From: Marinospirillum sp. | Lineage (GTDB): Bacteria > Pseudomonadota > Gammaproteobacteria > Pseudomonadales > Halomonadaceae | NCBI RefSeq assembly: GCF_014859565.1 | Contig: NZ_JACUUA010000085.1 | Span: 1 to 13,717, forward strand | Direction: 5' to 3' | Length of the DNA: 13,717 nucleotides | In this document: positions 5,864 to 13,717 of the stretch, piece by piece | How positions within the stretch are numbered: position 1 is the stretch's first letter | How the letters are laid out: each line of letters opens with the position of its first letter | Notes under the pieces: model-generated | What the model was told of the DNA's origin: nothing | Seen by the model: the letters and a program-made list of their open reading frames with translations, nothing else | Databases searched by the model: none | Program-made: the position numbers and the translations under genes

Positions 5864-7702
5864 ATGATGAAACTTCGATTCCTTCTACCCCTTCAGCTGC
5901 TGATGCTGGCAACACTGCTTGTCAGCAGCCTGTTGCAGGCAGCACCCGAGTTTTTACCCGCCGATCAGGCTTTTAAAGCCAGTGTGCGTGTGGATGACCA
6001 ACAATCACCGCGTTTGCTGGCTCACTGGGACATTGCTGAGGGTTATTACCTGTATCAGTCCCGCATCAGCCTTAAGGTGAACGGGCAGCCGCTGCCACTG
6101 GAATTTTTATCCCAGTCGGAAATAAAAGATGATCCTAACTTTGGACGGGTTGCAGTCTTTCACAACACGCTGGAATTGACCGCCATCCCCAACGCAGCAG
6201 CCGGTATGATCCAGGTGGAGCTGGGCTGGCAAGGCTGTGCTGAGGCCGGTTTGTGTTATCCACCCAAAACGGCAACTTATGAGCTGCAATGGCCGGGTGC
6301 TGCTGATGCCTCAACCGGGGCTGAATCAACAGCTGTAACTGAGCCAGTGGTTTCTTCCACCGCAGCAACCACTGAAGATGCCGGAACTCTGGCTGCTTTG
6401 CTGGAATCCTCCGGGTTGGCCTGGATAGTGGGCACCTTTTTCCTGCTGGGGCTGGGGCTGACTTTTACGCCTTGTGTGTTGCCGATGCTGCCGATTCTGG
6501 CCGGAGCCATTGCCGGACAAGGCCAGAACATCAGTGCTGGCAAGGGATTAGCGCTATCGCTGGCTTATGTACTGGGCATGGCAACCACCTATACAGCAGC
6601 TGGAGTGCTGGTAGGGTATTTTGGTGCTAGCATGAACTTACAAACGGCGATGCAGAATCCGGTGGCACTGAGTATTTTTGCAGTGGTGTTTGTTTTCTTG
6701 TCACTGGCGATGTTCGGTTTTTATGAATTACAGCTCCCGGCCTTTTTGCGGGATCGTCTTAACAATCTGGGCAATAAACCCGGCCAGCAAACATCCAGTT
6801 CCGGTTTTGGCCGTTATGCCGGTCTGGCGCTGCTGGGTCTGATTTCAGCCTTGGTTGTATCACCCTGTGTATCTGCACCACTGGCGGGCGCACTGATTTA
6901 TATCAGTACCACTGGTGATGCCCTGCTGGGTGGTGCCGCACTCTTTGCTCTGAGTCTGGGTATGGGTGTGCCACTGCTGCTGGTGGGTGCCGGTGGTGGA
7001 CGTTTGTTACCCCGTGCTGGTCTGTGGATGATTGCGGTAAAAAACTTTTTTGGTGTGATTCTGCTGGCACTGGCCATCAGCCTGCTGGCACGTTTTCTGC
7101 CCGGCAGTATCAGTCTGGCACTCTGGGGTTTACTGGCTCTGGTGTATGCTGCTCATCTGGGTAGTGGTGAAGTCAACAGTGGCTGGCAGAAAACCCGTCG
7201 TGGACTGGCTGCAGCTCTGGCACTTTATGCCGCGGCACTGCTACTGGGTGCTCTGGCTGGGCAGAATGACCCCCTGCAACCGCTGGCCGGATTGGTGGGC
7301 AACAGCAACACAGCTGCCCGTCAGGAACAGCCGCTGTTCACCACAACCCGCAGCGTGGATCAGTTAATGCAACACATGCAGGCCGCTCAAAAACAAGCTC
7401 TGCCGGTGGTACTGGATTTTTACGCTGACTGGTGTGCCAGTTGCAAGGTGATGGAAAAACAGGTTTTCAGCAAAATTAATCCACAGGATTATGCGGGTCG
7501 AATGGTGTTTCTGCAGCTGGATATGACTGAAAACACCTCACAACACTCTGCTCTACTGCAGCAATACCAGCTGTTTGGGCCACCGGCCTTGCTGTATTTT
7601 ACCGGGGACGGTGCCGAAGTGCCTGCCCTGCGAACCCTGGGTGAAATCGGTTTGCAGACTTTTGAGCAACAGCTGCAGCAGTTGATGAATACGCGTCCAT
7701 AA
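5864..7702 (+). CDS. dsbD: Thiol:disulfide interchange protein DsbD
   Basis: This encodes a full three-domain DsbD of 612 residues, which passes electrons from cytoplasmic thioredoxin across the inner membrane to periplasmic thiol proteins. The order is: signal peptide to about residue 26; periplasmic alpha domain with Cys125 and Cys131 (GCAEAGLCYPP); a variable linker rich in Ala/Ser/Thr; the multi-helix beta domain with Cys204 (FTPCVLPMLP) and Cys335 (VSPCVSAP); and the C-terminal thioredoxin-like gamma domain with WCASC (Cys524, Cys527). All six catalytic cysteines are present. The start at 5864 follows AGGAAG at 5855-5860; ATG 5867 is an alternative. It is the first gene of the plus-strand set, directly downstream of the CTTAAG array and divergent from the TlpA-like gene. 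This suggests a dedicated DsbD for this locus rather than only general disulfide repair. Confidence 0.95.
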   Translation: MMKLRFLLPLQLLMLATLLVSSLLQAAPEFLPADQAFKASVRVDDQQSPRLLAHWDIAEGYYLYQSRISLKVNGQPLPLEFLSQSEIKDDPNFGRVAVFHNTLELTAIPNAAAGMIQVELGWQGCAEAGLCYPPKTATYELQWPGAADASTGAESTAVTEPVVSSTAATTEDAGTLAALLESSGLAWIVGTFFLLGLGLTFTPCVLPMLPILAGAIAGQGQNISAGKGLALSLAYVLGMATTYTAAGVLVGYFGASMNLQTAMQNPVALSIFAVVFVFLSLAMFGFYELQLPAFLRDRLNNLGNKPGQQTSSSGFGRYAGLALLGLISALVVSPCVSAPLAGALIYISTTGDALLGGAALFALSLGMGVPLLLVGAGGGRLLPRAGLWMIAVKNFFGVILLALAISLLARFLPGSISLALWGLLALVYAAHLGSGEVNSGWQKTRRGLAAALALYAAALLLGALAGQNDPLQPLAGLVGNSNTAARQEQPLFTTTRSVDQLMQHMQAAQKQALPVVLDFYADWCASCKVMEKQVFSKINPQDYAGRMVFLQLDMTENTSQHSALLQQYQLFGPPALLYFTGDGAEVPALRTLGEIGLQTFEQQLQQLMNTRP

Positions 7703-7725
7703 ACCCTCTGACAAGGATCAAACCC

Positions 7726-8394
7726 ATGCGGTTATTGCTGATTGAAGATGACACCTCGCTGGCACAGGGCATCCGCACCGCGCTGAAACCGGAAGGTTAC
7801 ATCGTGGACTGGCTGGCTGATGGTCAGCAGGCACTTCACGGCATCAAAAATGAAGTGTTTGACCTGTTGTTACTGGATCTGGGACTACCCGGGCTGGATG
7901 GTTTGTCACTGCTGAAAAAAATCCGTGCGGATGGCAAACAGCTGCCGGTACTGATTCTGACCGCTCGGGATGCTGTGACTGATCGTATTGCCGGGTTGGA
8001 TGCCGGAGCGGATGACTATCTGATCAAGCCTTTTGATATCACCGAATTAAAAGCCAGGGTGCGAGCCCTGCTGCGCCGCAGTGCTGGTCGTGCTCAGAGC
8101 TGCCTGCAACTCGGAGAGCTGGAGCTTAACCCGCAGAACCAGCAGGTGTTGTTCCGCCAGCAACCAGTAAATCTGACGCGACGGGAATTTGCCCTGCTGC
8201 ATGAACTGCTGAACCAGCCGGGGCATGTGTTCACCCGCGATCACCTGCAGCAATTGCTGTACGGCTGGGAGGAAGATGTCGAGAGCAATGCGTTGGAAGT
8301 GCACATCCACCACCTGCGAAAAAAACTCTTCCCCAGCCTGATCCGAACCCTGCGGGGTATAGGTTATGTGCTGGACAAGGATGCCCGACCTTGA
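7726..8394 (+). CDS. OmpR-family response regulator (QseB/PmrA-like)
   Basis: This encodes a 222-residue response regulator. The receiver domain has the acidic pair Asp8/Asp9, phospho-acceptor Asp51 (LLLLDLGLPG), the switch Thr79 (LILTA) and Lys101 (LIKPF). The C-terminal winged-helix domain has the subfamily-typical recognition stretch VESNALEVHIHHLRKKL and the ending TLRGIGYVL. This places it with QseB/PmrA/TctD-type regulators, several of which bind direct repeats of CTTAA(G) with five-base spacers, just the array found at 5781-5819. It begins 23 bases after dsbD with AAGGA at 7713-7717 and overlaps the kinase start by four bases. Most likely it activates or represses both divergent operons, including its own. 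Its exact orthology (QseB or PmrA) cannot be fixed by eye, so no symbol is given. Confidence 0.92.
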   Translation: MRLLLIEDDTSLAQGIRTALKPEGYIVDWLADGQQALHGIKNEVFDLLLLDLGLPGLDGLSLLKKIRADGKQLPVLILTARDAVTDRIAGLDAGADDYLIKPFDITELKARVRALLRRSAGRAQSCLQLGELELNPQNQQVLFRQQPVNLTRREFALLHELLNQPGHVFTRDHLQQLLYGWEEDVESNALEVHIHHLRKKLFPSLIRTLRGIGYVLDKDARP

Positions 8395-9782
8395 AATCGT
8401 CACCCCGCAAGCAAGCCTCCATCCGCAAACAGACTTTAAGCTGGGCGCTACTGCTGTTCATCTGTGCCAGTGGCATCATTGCCTGGAACAGTTTCCATGA
8501 TGCCGCCCATGAGGTAGAAGAGTTGTACGATGCTCATCTGGCACAACAGGCTCGATTGATTAGCGGTCTGCTGACCGGGCTGGAAGTGGCACCCCTGAAT
8601 CCGGTGGAAAAACTGCGATTGCTCAACACCATGGAGCAACTGTCCATGCAGACTGACCGAGGGGATGGGCACCGCTACGAAAGCAAGGTGGTGTTTCAGG
8701 TCTGGCAACAGGATCAGCTGATTCTGCGTTCCCGCAATGCCCCCGATGGACGATTAACACAACAGCATGAGGGTTATGCTCTGGAACAGGTGGGTGATCA
8801 CCGCTGGCGAGTTTTTGTGCTGAATCACCCGCAGCAGCAACAGATACTGATGGCCGAGCGGGACGATGTACGTGGTGAGCTAGTTGGCAAAATTGCCCTC
8901 AGAACCCTGTTGCCGGATTTGCTGGGAGTGCCGCTGCTGGCACTGCTGATCTGGCTAAGCATTGGCAAGGGGTTAAAACCCCTCGAACAGCTGGCCGAGG
9001 TGTTACACAACCGTGATCCTGATTCACTGCAACCCCTGCATCTGACTGCCCTACCACAAGAGTTGGACACCATTCAGGATGCCATCAACCTGCTGCTGCA
9101 ACAGCTGCGAGAATTACGCGAGCGTGAACAGCGTTTTATTGCTGATGCCGCCCATGAACTGCGTACCCCACTGTCGGTGCTTAGCCTGCACAGCCAGAAT
9201 GCTTTGCAGGCCAGTGACCCACAGGACAGGGAACAGGCCTTGCAACAACTGCAACAGGGGATTGAACGCACCACACGGGTTGTTTCACAACTCTTGACTC
9301 TGGCACGCCTGGAGCCGGAATCCGGCTTGCCGCTGCAAAAAATCAATCCATTGATCATCAGTCGTCAGGTACTGGCTGATTTGGCACCTTTGGCGTTGCA
9401 GCAACAGGTTGAATTGGAGCTGTTGAATGAATCCACTATGGACGGATCACTGCTGATGGAGCCGGGCAGTCTGGAGATCCTGTTGCAGAATCTGGTCACC
9501 AATGCCCTGCGCCATTCTGTTGCTGATCAGAGCATCAGTGTTCACTGGCAACACCAACCACAGGGTGTTCTGCTGAAAGTAATAGATCACGGCTGTGGTG
9601 TGAGTGATCAGCAGAAGCCACTGCTGCAACAACGCTTTTACCGGCAGGGTGCTTCCTGCGGTGCCGGTCTGGGGCTGGCCATTGTTGCTCGTATTGTGGA
9701 GCGCCATAACGCCAGACTGAACCTGCTGGATACCCCCGGTGGAGGCCTGACAGTCAGTATCCTCTGGCCAATCAACAACTGA
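8391..9782 (+). CDS. Two-component sensor histidine kinase (QseC/PmrB-like)
   Basis: This encodes a 463-residue inner-membrane sensor kinase. Membrane segment 1 is at about residues 16-33 and segment 2 at about 172-191, flanking a periplasmic sensor of about 140 residues. That sensor begins with EVEELYDAHLAQQARL, as in the 2CSK_N domain of TctE/QseC-type kinases. The catalytic parts are in order: H-box with His255 (AAHELRTPLSVL), N-box Asn371 (NLVTNALRHS), G1 DHGCG (399-403) and G2 GAGLGLA (424-430). The start is TTG at 8391, overlapping the regulator's stop (TTGA), with AAGGA at 8377-8381. No ATG or GTG occurs before the first membrane segment, so the rare start is well supported. The signal is unknown; the neighbours suggest envelope redox state, a metal or an oxidant, but that is inference. 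Confidence 0.92.
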   Translation: MKSSPRKQASIRKQTLSWALLLFICASGIIAWNSFHDAAHEVEELYDAHLAQQARLISGLLTGLEVAPLNPVEKLRLLNTMEQLSMQTDRGDGHRYESKVVFQVWQQDQLILRSRNAPDGRLTQQHEGYALEQVGDHRWRVFVLNHPQQQQILMAERDDVRGELVGKIALRTLLPDLLGVPLLALLIWLSIGKGLKPLEQLAEVLHNRDPDSLQPLHLTALPQELDTIQDAINLLLQQLRELREREQRFIADAAHELRTPLSVLSLHSQNALQASDPQDREQALQQLQQGIERTTRVVSQLLTLARLEPESGLPLQKINPLIISRQVLADLAPLALQQQVELELLNESTMDGSLLMEPGSLEILLQNLVTNALRHSVADQSISVHWQHQPQGVLLKVIDHGCGVSDQQKPLLQQRFYRQGASCGAGLGLAIVARIVERHNARLNLLDTPGGGLTVSILWPINN

Positions 9783-9838
9783 CATAGAGCTGAATAAAAG
9801 TGTTAAGGCTGGTGTCAGGTTGCGGGAGCAGAATGCCG

Positions 9839-9855
9839 CTTAATCCTTTCATCTT
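9839..9855. promoter_or_regulatory. Weak CTTAAT-N5-CATCTT box before the ferric-reductase-like gene
   Basis: CTTAAT at 9839-9844 is followed after five bases by CATCTT at 9850-9855, the same 11-base spacing as the main array, but the second half matches poorly. A further single half (GTTAAG, 9802-9807) lies upstream. This would allow the same response regulator to act on the ferric-reductase-like gene directly, but the match is weak and could be chance. Confidence 0.2.
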
Positions 9856-9878
9856 GTCTGAAAAAACCGGAGTCAATC

Positions 9879-11165
9879 ATGCCCACCCCACGTACCTGGA
9901 TTCTGCTGGGTCTGCTGTTAATGATGCAACTGGCACTCTGGCAATGGAGCCTCAGTTATGAGCATTTTTTAACCCTCAGTGGTTATCTTGCCATCAACTT
10001 TATGTCCATCACCCTGCTACTCGCCACTCGCCCGGCTTGGCTGGAAACACCCACCGGTGGGCTGGACAAGATGTATCAGCTGCACAAGTGGACTGGCATT
10101 CTGGCGGTGGTGTTTGCCCTGAGTCATTGGTTAATTGAAATGGGTGATGATGCTCTCAAGGCACTGTTTGGCAGGGATCGCAGCCTGAGAGAAGGCCGTT
10201 TTTCCGGCCTGCTGGATAACCTGCAGGATGGTGCCGAGGATCTGGGTGAGCCTGGCCTTTACCTCTTGTTGCTGCTGGTTGCCATCAGCCTACTGCGGTT
10301 GGTGCCCTATTTTTACTGGCGACACCTACACCGGGTAATGCCACTGATTTATCTGGCATTGGCTGCTCATGCCCTGCTGCTGGCACCCTTAAGCTGGTGG
10401 CAACAACCCACCGGCTGGATCATGGCACTGCTGATAGTGGGTGGTGTATTCAGTTCTCTGCAATCCCTGACCGGACAGATTGGCCGCAGCCGACGCTACA
10501 AAGGGCTGATCCAAAGTGTTGGACAAGTGTCCAGTCAGATTACCGAGGTTGTCTGTGATCTGGGTAAACAATGGCCGGGACATCGTGCCGGACAATTTGC
10601 ACTGGTAACCTTTGATCGAATTGAAGGAGGCCACCCATTCACCCTGTCCAGTGCCGATCAGCATAACGGCCAACTCAGTTTTCAGATCAAGGCGCTGGGT
10701 GATTACACCCGCAAAATCCCGCAACGTCTGCATAGCGGGCAAGCTGTCACGGTGGAAGGCCCCTACGGTCGGTTTGATCCTGAAAGTGGCCGAAAAAAGG
10801 CACAACAGATCTGGGTGGCCGGTGGCATTGGTATCACACCGTTTTTGGCCGCACTGGAAAACCGCTTGAATCAACCTGAACAAACCCGTGCAGCAGTGAA
10901 CCTGCATTATTGCACCGCCTCAGCTGAAACCGACCCCATGGTACAACGCCTGCAGCGACTGACCACACAGCTGCCGGAAGTCAGCCTGCAGATCCACGAC
11001 AGTAAACAAGGCCAGCGTTTAACGGCTGAGCTGCTGTTAATCAACCAGCAAAAAGTGGATGTCTGGTTTTGTGGCCCTCAAGGACTGGCAAATGCCCTAC
11101 GCAGTGGATTAAAACACCAATCCGGCTCCTTGCGCTTTCATCAGGAAATTTTTGAGTTTCGTTGA
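9879..11165 (+). CDS. Ferric-reductase-like transmembrane NAD(P)H oxidoreductase
   Basis: This encodes a 428-residue protein of the ferric reductase/NADPH-oxidase superfamily. The N-terminal half has about six membrane helices with candidate haem b ligands His69, His83, His149/His151 and His164. The C-terminal half is a ferredoxin-NADP reductase-like module with the FAD motif HPFTLSS (252-258), GPYGRF (294-299), the nucleotide motif GGIGITPF (315-322) and CGPQG (398-402). Such proteins take electrons from cytoplasmic NAD(P)H through FAD and two haems to the far side of the membrane. It follows the kinase gene by 96 bases, with CGGAG at 9868-9872 as ribosome site, and may be read with that operon or from its own promoter. 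In this locus it is the natural electron source for a flavinylated envelope protein, and a metal or quinone acceptor is also possible. The acceptor is not visible. Confidence 0.88.
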   Translation: MPTPRTWILLGLLLMMQLALWQWSLSYEHFLTLSGYLAINFMSITLLLATRPAWLETPTGGLDKMYQLHKWTGILAVVFALSHWLIEMGDDALKALFGRDRSLREGRFSGLLDNLQDGAEDLGEPGLYLLLLLVAISLLRLVPYFYWRHLHRVMPLIYLALAAHALLLAPLSWWQQPTGWIMALLIVGGVFSSLQSLTGQIGRSRRYKGLIQSVGQVSSQITEVVCDLGKQWPGHRAGQFALVTFDRIEGGHPFTLSSADQHNGQLSFQIKALGDYTRKIPQRLHSGQAVTVEGPYGRFDPESGRKKAQQIWVAGGIGITPFLAALENRLNQPEQTRAAVNLHYCTASAETDPMVQRLQRLTTQLPEVSLQIHDSKQGQRLTAELLLINQQKVDVWFCGPQGLANALRSGLKHQSGSLRFHQEIFEFR

Positions 11166-11221
11166 GCACAATGCAGATCAAAGGCTTTGCCCCGGTATAC
11201 AGACGAGCCAAAGCCATTTAA

Positions 11222-11243
11222 GGTTACCGCATTTGCGTTAACC
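11222..11243. repeat. 22-base imperfect palindrome upstream of hsdM, possible operator or hairpin
   Basis: The arms are GGTTA-c-CGCA (11222-11231) and TGCG-t-TAACC (11234-11243), with two T bases between. Nine of ten positions pair, and the one mismatch is C opposite T. It ends 38 bases before the hsdM ATG. A poor promoter match (TTGCGT at 11233, CATTAT at 11257) would place it over the -35 region, as expected for a repressor site. No T run follows, so it is not a typical terminator. Confidence 0.45.
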
Positions 11244-11281
11244 GCTTGCAGAACCTCATTATCTGAACATCAGGAAACAAC

Positions 11282-13717
11282 ATGGATCACAGCGTACACA
11301 ACAAACTGGTTTCTTTTATCTGGAGTATCGCCGACGACTGTCTGCGCGATGTGTATGTACGCGGCAAGTACCGCGATGTTATTTTGCCGATGGTGGTCTT
11401 GCGCCGACTGGACACCCTGTTGATGCCAAGCAAAGAGGCGGTACTGGCAGAGGTGCAGTATCAGAAGGAAGACATGCAGGCCACCGAGCTGGATGATGAA
11501 CCACTCAAGGAAGCCTCCGGTTACGTTTTTTACAATACCTCCAAGTGGACACTGACCAGCCTCTATAACACGGCAACCAACAACAGCCAGATCCTTCTGA
11601 GCAATTTTGAAGAGTACCTTGCGGGGTTTAGCCCCAATGTGTTGGAGATTATTGAGCGCTTTGAGCTGAAAAACAAAGTCCGGCACTTGGCAAGCAAGGA
11701 TGTTTTGCTGGATGTCATCGAAAAATTCATCTCGCCCAAAATCAACCTGACGCCGGATGAAGCCCTGGACCCGGATGGTTACAAGCTTCCGGGACTCAGC
11801 AATCTGGGCATGGGTTATGTGTTTGAAGAGCTGATCCGCAAATTCAACGAAGACAACAACGAAGAAGCCGGTGAGCACTTCACCCCGCGAGAAGTGATTG
11901 AGCTGATGACGCATCTGGTCTTTGATCCCATCAAAGACAACCTGCCACTGACCCTCACGGTTTATGATCCAGCCTGCGGCAGTGGCGGGATGCTGACCGA
12001 AGCCCAGAACTTCATTGAAGAAAAATACCCGGCCAGCAACCGCGATATTTACCTCTATGGCAAGGAAATCAACGACGAAACCTATGCCATCTGCAAGTCC
12101 GACATGATGATCAAGGGCAACAACCCCGAAAACATCAAAGTCGGCTCCACCTTGTCCACCGATGAGTTTGCCGCCAACCGTTTTGACTTCATGCTCTCCA
12201 ACCCACCCTATGGTAAAAGCTGGGCCTCTGAGCAGAAGCACATCAAAGAAGGCACGGAAGTGATTGACCCCCGCTTTAAGGTCAAACTGCAAGACTACTG
12301 GGGCAACTGGGAAGACTGCGATGCCACGCCCCGCTCCAGCGATGGTCAGCTGCTGTTCCTGATGGAAATGGTCAGCAAAATGAAAGATCCCGCAGCAGGT
12401 ACTGGCGCCGCAGCGGGCTTATATACCAGGGGCAGCCGCATTGCCTCAGTCCATAACGGTTCCAGCCTGTTTACCGGCGATGCGGGGGGCGGTGAAAGCA
12501 ACATCCGCCGTTATTTAATTGAAAATGACTGGCTGGAAGCCATCGTGCAGCTGCCCAACAACCTCTTTTACAACACCGGCATCACCACCTACATCTGGCT
12601 GCTGAACAACAACAAGCCCGAGTCCCGCAAGGGTAAGGTGCAGCTGATTGATGCTAGCCTGCTGTTCCGCAAGCTGCGCAAAAACCTTGGCAATAAGAAC
12701 TGCGAATTTGCCCCGGAGCAGATCGCAGAAATTACCCGCACCTATCTGGATTGTGCGGCGATTGAACGCCAGCTGGATGCCAACGGAGACCCTACAGGCA
12801 TCGCCAGCCAGGTCTTTCGTAATGAAGATTTTGGTTATTACAAGGTCACCATCGAACGACCCGACCGGCGCAAAGCCCAGTTCACCGCCGAGCGCATCAG
12901 CAGCCTGCGCTTTGATAAACAACTCAGCGAAGTGATGGAGCACCTTTACGCCGAACAGGGCGATCAGCTTTATGAACCGGGCTTTTTAAAGAGCATCGAG
13001 AAACCGACTCTGGCCTGGTGTGAAGCAAATGACATCAGCCTGAATGCCAAGGCAAAAAGCAAACTGCTGGATCTAAAACACTGGCTGGCGCTGAAAAACC
13101 TTCATGCCACGGCAGAACAACTGATGGCCGCGCTGGGTGAGCAGGTGTTTGATGACTTCAACCAGTTTAAAGAGCAGGTGGATGCCCAGCTGAAAGCCAG
13201 TCAGATCAAACTCACCGCGCCGGAGAAAAACGCCATCCTGAATGCGGTGAGCTGGTACGACGAAACGGCTGTTAAGGTCATTAAAAAAGTAGTCAAGCTC
13301 ACTGGCAGCAAACTGGATGAGCTATTGCATCGTTATGCCTGCACCCAGCAACAACTGCCAGATTTCGGCTTTTTCCCCACCGGCAAAAAAGACGAATACA
13401 TCACCTATGAAACCAATGCCGACCTGCGGGACAGTGAATCGGTCTCGTTGTTAAAAGACGGTGAACCCCCTGTCCCTTCAAAAGAGCGCATCCACCAGTA
13501 TTTCCTTGATGAAGTGAAACCCCATGTCGAAGAAGCCTGGATCAATCTGGACTCGGTGAAAATTGGCTACGAGATCAGCTTCAACAAATACTTCTACCGC
13601 CACAAACCGCTGCGCTCACTCGAAGAAGTCGCACAAGACATCATTACCCTGGAGCAAAAAGCCGAAGGCTTGATTGCCCAGATACTGGGTGTGTCGATTG
13701 ACAAGGTGCAGGGGTGA
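11282..13717 (+). CDS. hsdM: Type I restriction-modification system DNA methyltransferase subunit, long form
   Basis: This encodes an 811-residue HsdM, complete, with its stop as the last codon of the window. Type I M subunits work with HsdS to methylate adenine N6 in a split recognition sequence and, with HsdR, form the restriction complex. The N-terminal HsdM_N domain covers about residues 1-150 (VHNKLVSFIWSIADDCLRD). The catalytic domain has GEHFTPREV (197-205), SAM-binding DPACGSGG (229-236) and catalytic NPPYG (307-311). After about residue 500 there is a C-terminal region of some 300 residues ending in GYEISFNKYFYRHKPLRSLEEV. It makes this protein longer than the roughly 500-530 residues of EcoR124- or EcoKI-type HsdM. 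Similar long forms exist, so I see no fusion error. It has a ribosome site AGGAA at 11272-11276. hsdS and hsdR are expected downstream, outside the window. Confidence 0.95.
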   Translation: MDHSVHNKLVSFIWSIADDCLRDVYVRGKYRDVILPMVVLRRLDTLLMPSKEAVLAEVQYQKEDMQATELDDEPLKEASGYVFYNTSKWTLTSLYNTATNNSQILLSNFEEYLAGFSPNVLEIIERFELKNKVRHLASKDVLLDVIEKFISPKINLTPDEALDPDGYKLPGLSNLGMGYVFEELIRKFNEDNNEEAGEHFTPREVIELMTHLVFDPIKDNLPLTLTVYDPACGSGGMLTEAQNFIEEKYPASNRDIYLYGKEINDETYAICKSDMMIKGNNPENIKVGSTLSTDEFAANRFDFMLSNPPYGKSWASEQKHIKEGTEVIDPRFKVKLQDYWGNWEDCDATPRSSDGQLLFLMEMVSKMKDPAAGTGAAAGLYTRGSRIASVHNGSSLFTGDAGGGESNIRRYLIENDWLEAIVQLPNNLFYNTGITTYIWLLNNNKPESRKGKVQLIDASLLFRKLRKNLGNKNCEFAPEQIAEITRTYLDCAAIERQLDANGDPTGIASQVFRNEDFGYYKVTIERPDRRKAQFTAERISSLRFDKQLSEVMEHLYAEQGDQLYEPGFLKSIEKPTLAWCEANDISLNAKAKSKLLDLKHWLALKNLHATAEQLMAALGEQVFDDFNQFKEQVDAQLKASQIKLTAPEKNAILNAVSWYDETAVKVIKKVVKLTGSKLDELLHRYACTQQQLPDFGFFPTGKKDEYITYETNADLRDSESVSLLKDGEPPVPSKERIHQYFLDEVKPHVEEAWINLDSVKIGYEISFNKYFYRHKPLRSLEEVAQDIITLEQKAEGLIAQILGVSIDKVQG

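Noticed and set aside
8511..8522. E-x-x-E (residues 41-44) in the kinase periplasmic domain as a PmrB-like iron site
   Set aside because: The Glu residues belong to the E-L-Y-D-A-x-L-A-Q segment common in TctE/QseC-type sensors, so they are no evidence for iron sensing.
11183..11215. Inverted repeat GGCTTTG / CAAAGCC after the ferric-reductase-like gene as a terminator
   Set aside because: The stem is seven bases with a 19-base loop and no T run follows, so it is too weak to call a terminator.
11270..12292. Long minus-strand open frame of 340 codons opposite hsdM
   Set aside because: It lies wholly across the 5' half of hsdM and the bases just before its start, and its product resembles no family I know. 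The plus-strand product has all type I methyltransferase motifs, so this is a shadow frame.

Overview
The window looks like a piece of a gammaproteobacterial chromosome with moderate GC, judged by eye at a little over 50%. The evidence is a PaaX-type regulator, a QseBC/PmrAB-like two-component system, a DUF2231/ethylbenzene-dehydrogenase-like pair behind an FNR-type site, and outer-membrane proteins with their secretion signals. I cannot name the genus.

Layout. (1) Bases 1-476 hold the 3' end of paaX, followed by a clear intrinsic terminator. (2) Bases 477-2683 hold an FNR/ANR/DNR-like site and a two-gene plus-strand unit: a membrane-anchored ethylbenzene-dehydrogenase-type haem-binding protein and a DUF2231 membrane protein. 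(3) Bases 2680-5734 hold a minus-strand operon read in the order TlpA-like thioredoxin, DUF4266 lipoprotein, DUF3570 outer-membrane protein, ApbE-type FMN transferase. Its 3' end overlaps the end of the plus-strand unit by four bases. (4) Bases 5735-5863 are a divergent promoter region with four CTTAA(G) half-sites at exact 11-base spacing. (5) Bases 5864-11165 hold a plus-strand set: DsbD, an OmpR-family response regulator, its histidine kinase, and a membrane NAD(P)H:haem ferric-reductase-like flavoprotein. (6) Bases 11166-13717 hold a separate module that starts with a long type I restriction-modification HsdM. Its stop codon is the last base of the window, so hsdS and hsdR, if present, lie outside.

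The most interesting part is the divergent locus 2680-11165. It brings together an FMN transferase (ApbE), a predicted beta-barrel (DUF3570) carrying a D-x-x-T-G-A-S segment that fits the ApbE flavinylation consensus, a tiny lipoprotein (DUF4266) ending in a Cys-Gly-Cys-Asn tail, a periplasmic thioredoxin, a DsbD to bring thiol electrons across the inner membrane, and a ferric-reductase-like protein to bring NAD(P)H electrons across. A two-component system sits in the middle, and its likely binding sites lie in the shared promoter region. My reading is one co-regulated cell-envelope redox system with a flavin branch and a thiol branch. The parts are known families; the assembled function is inference, and the final electron acceptor or substrate is not visible from the sequence.
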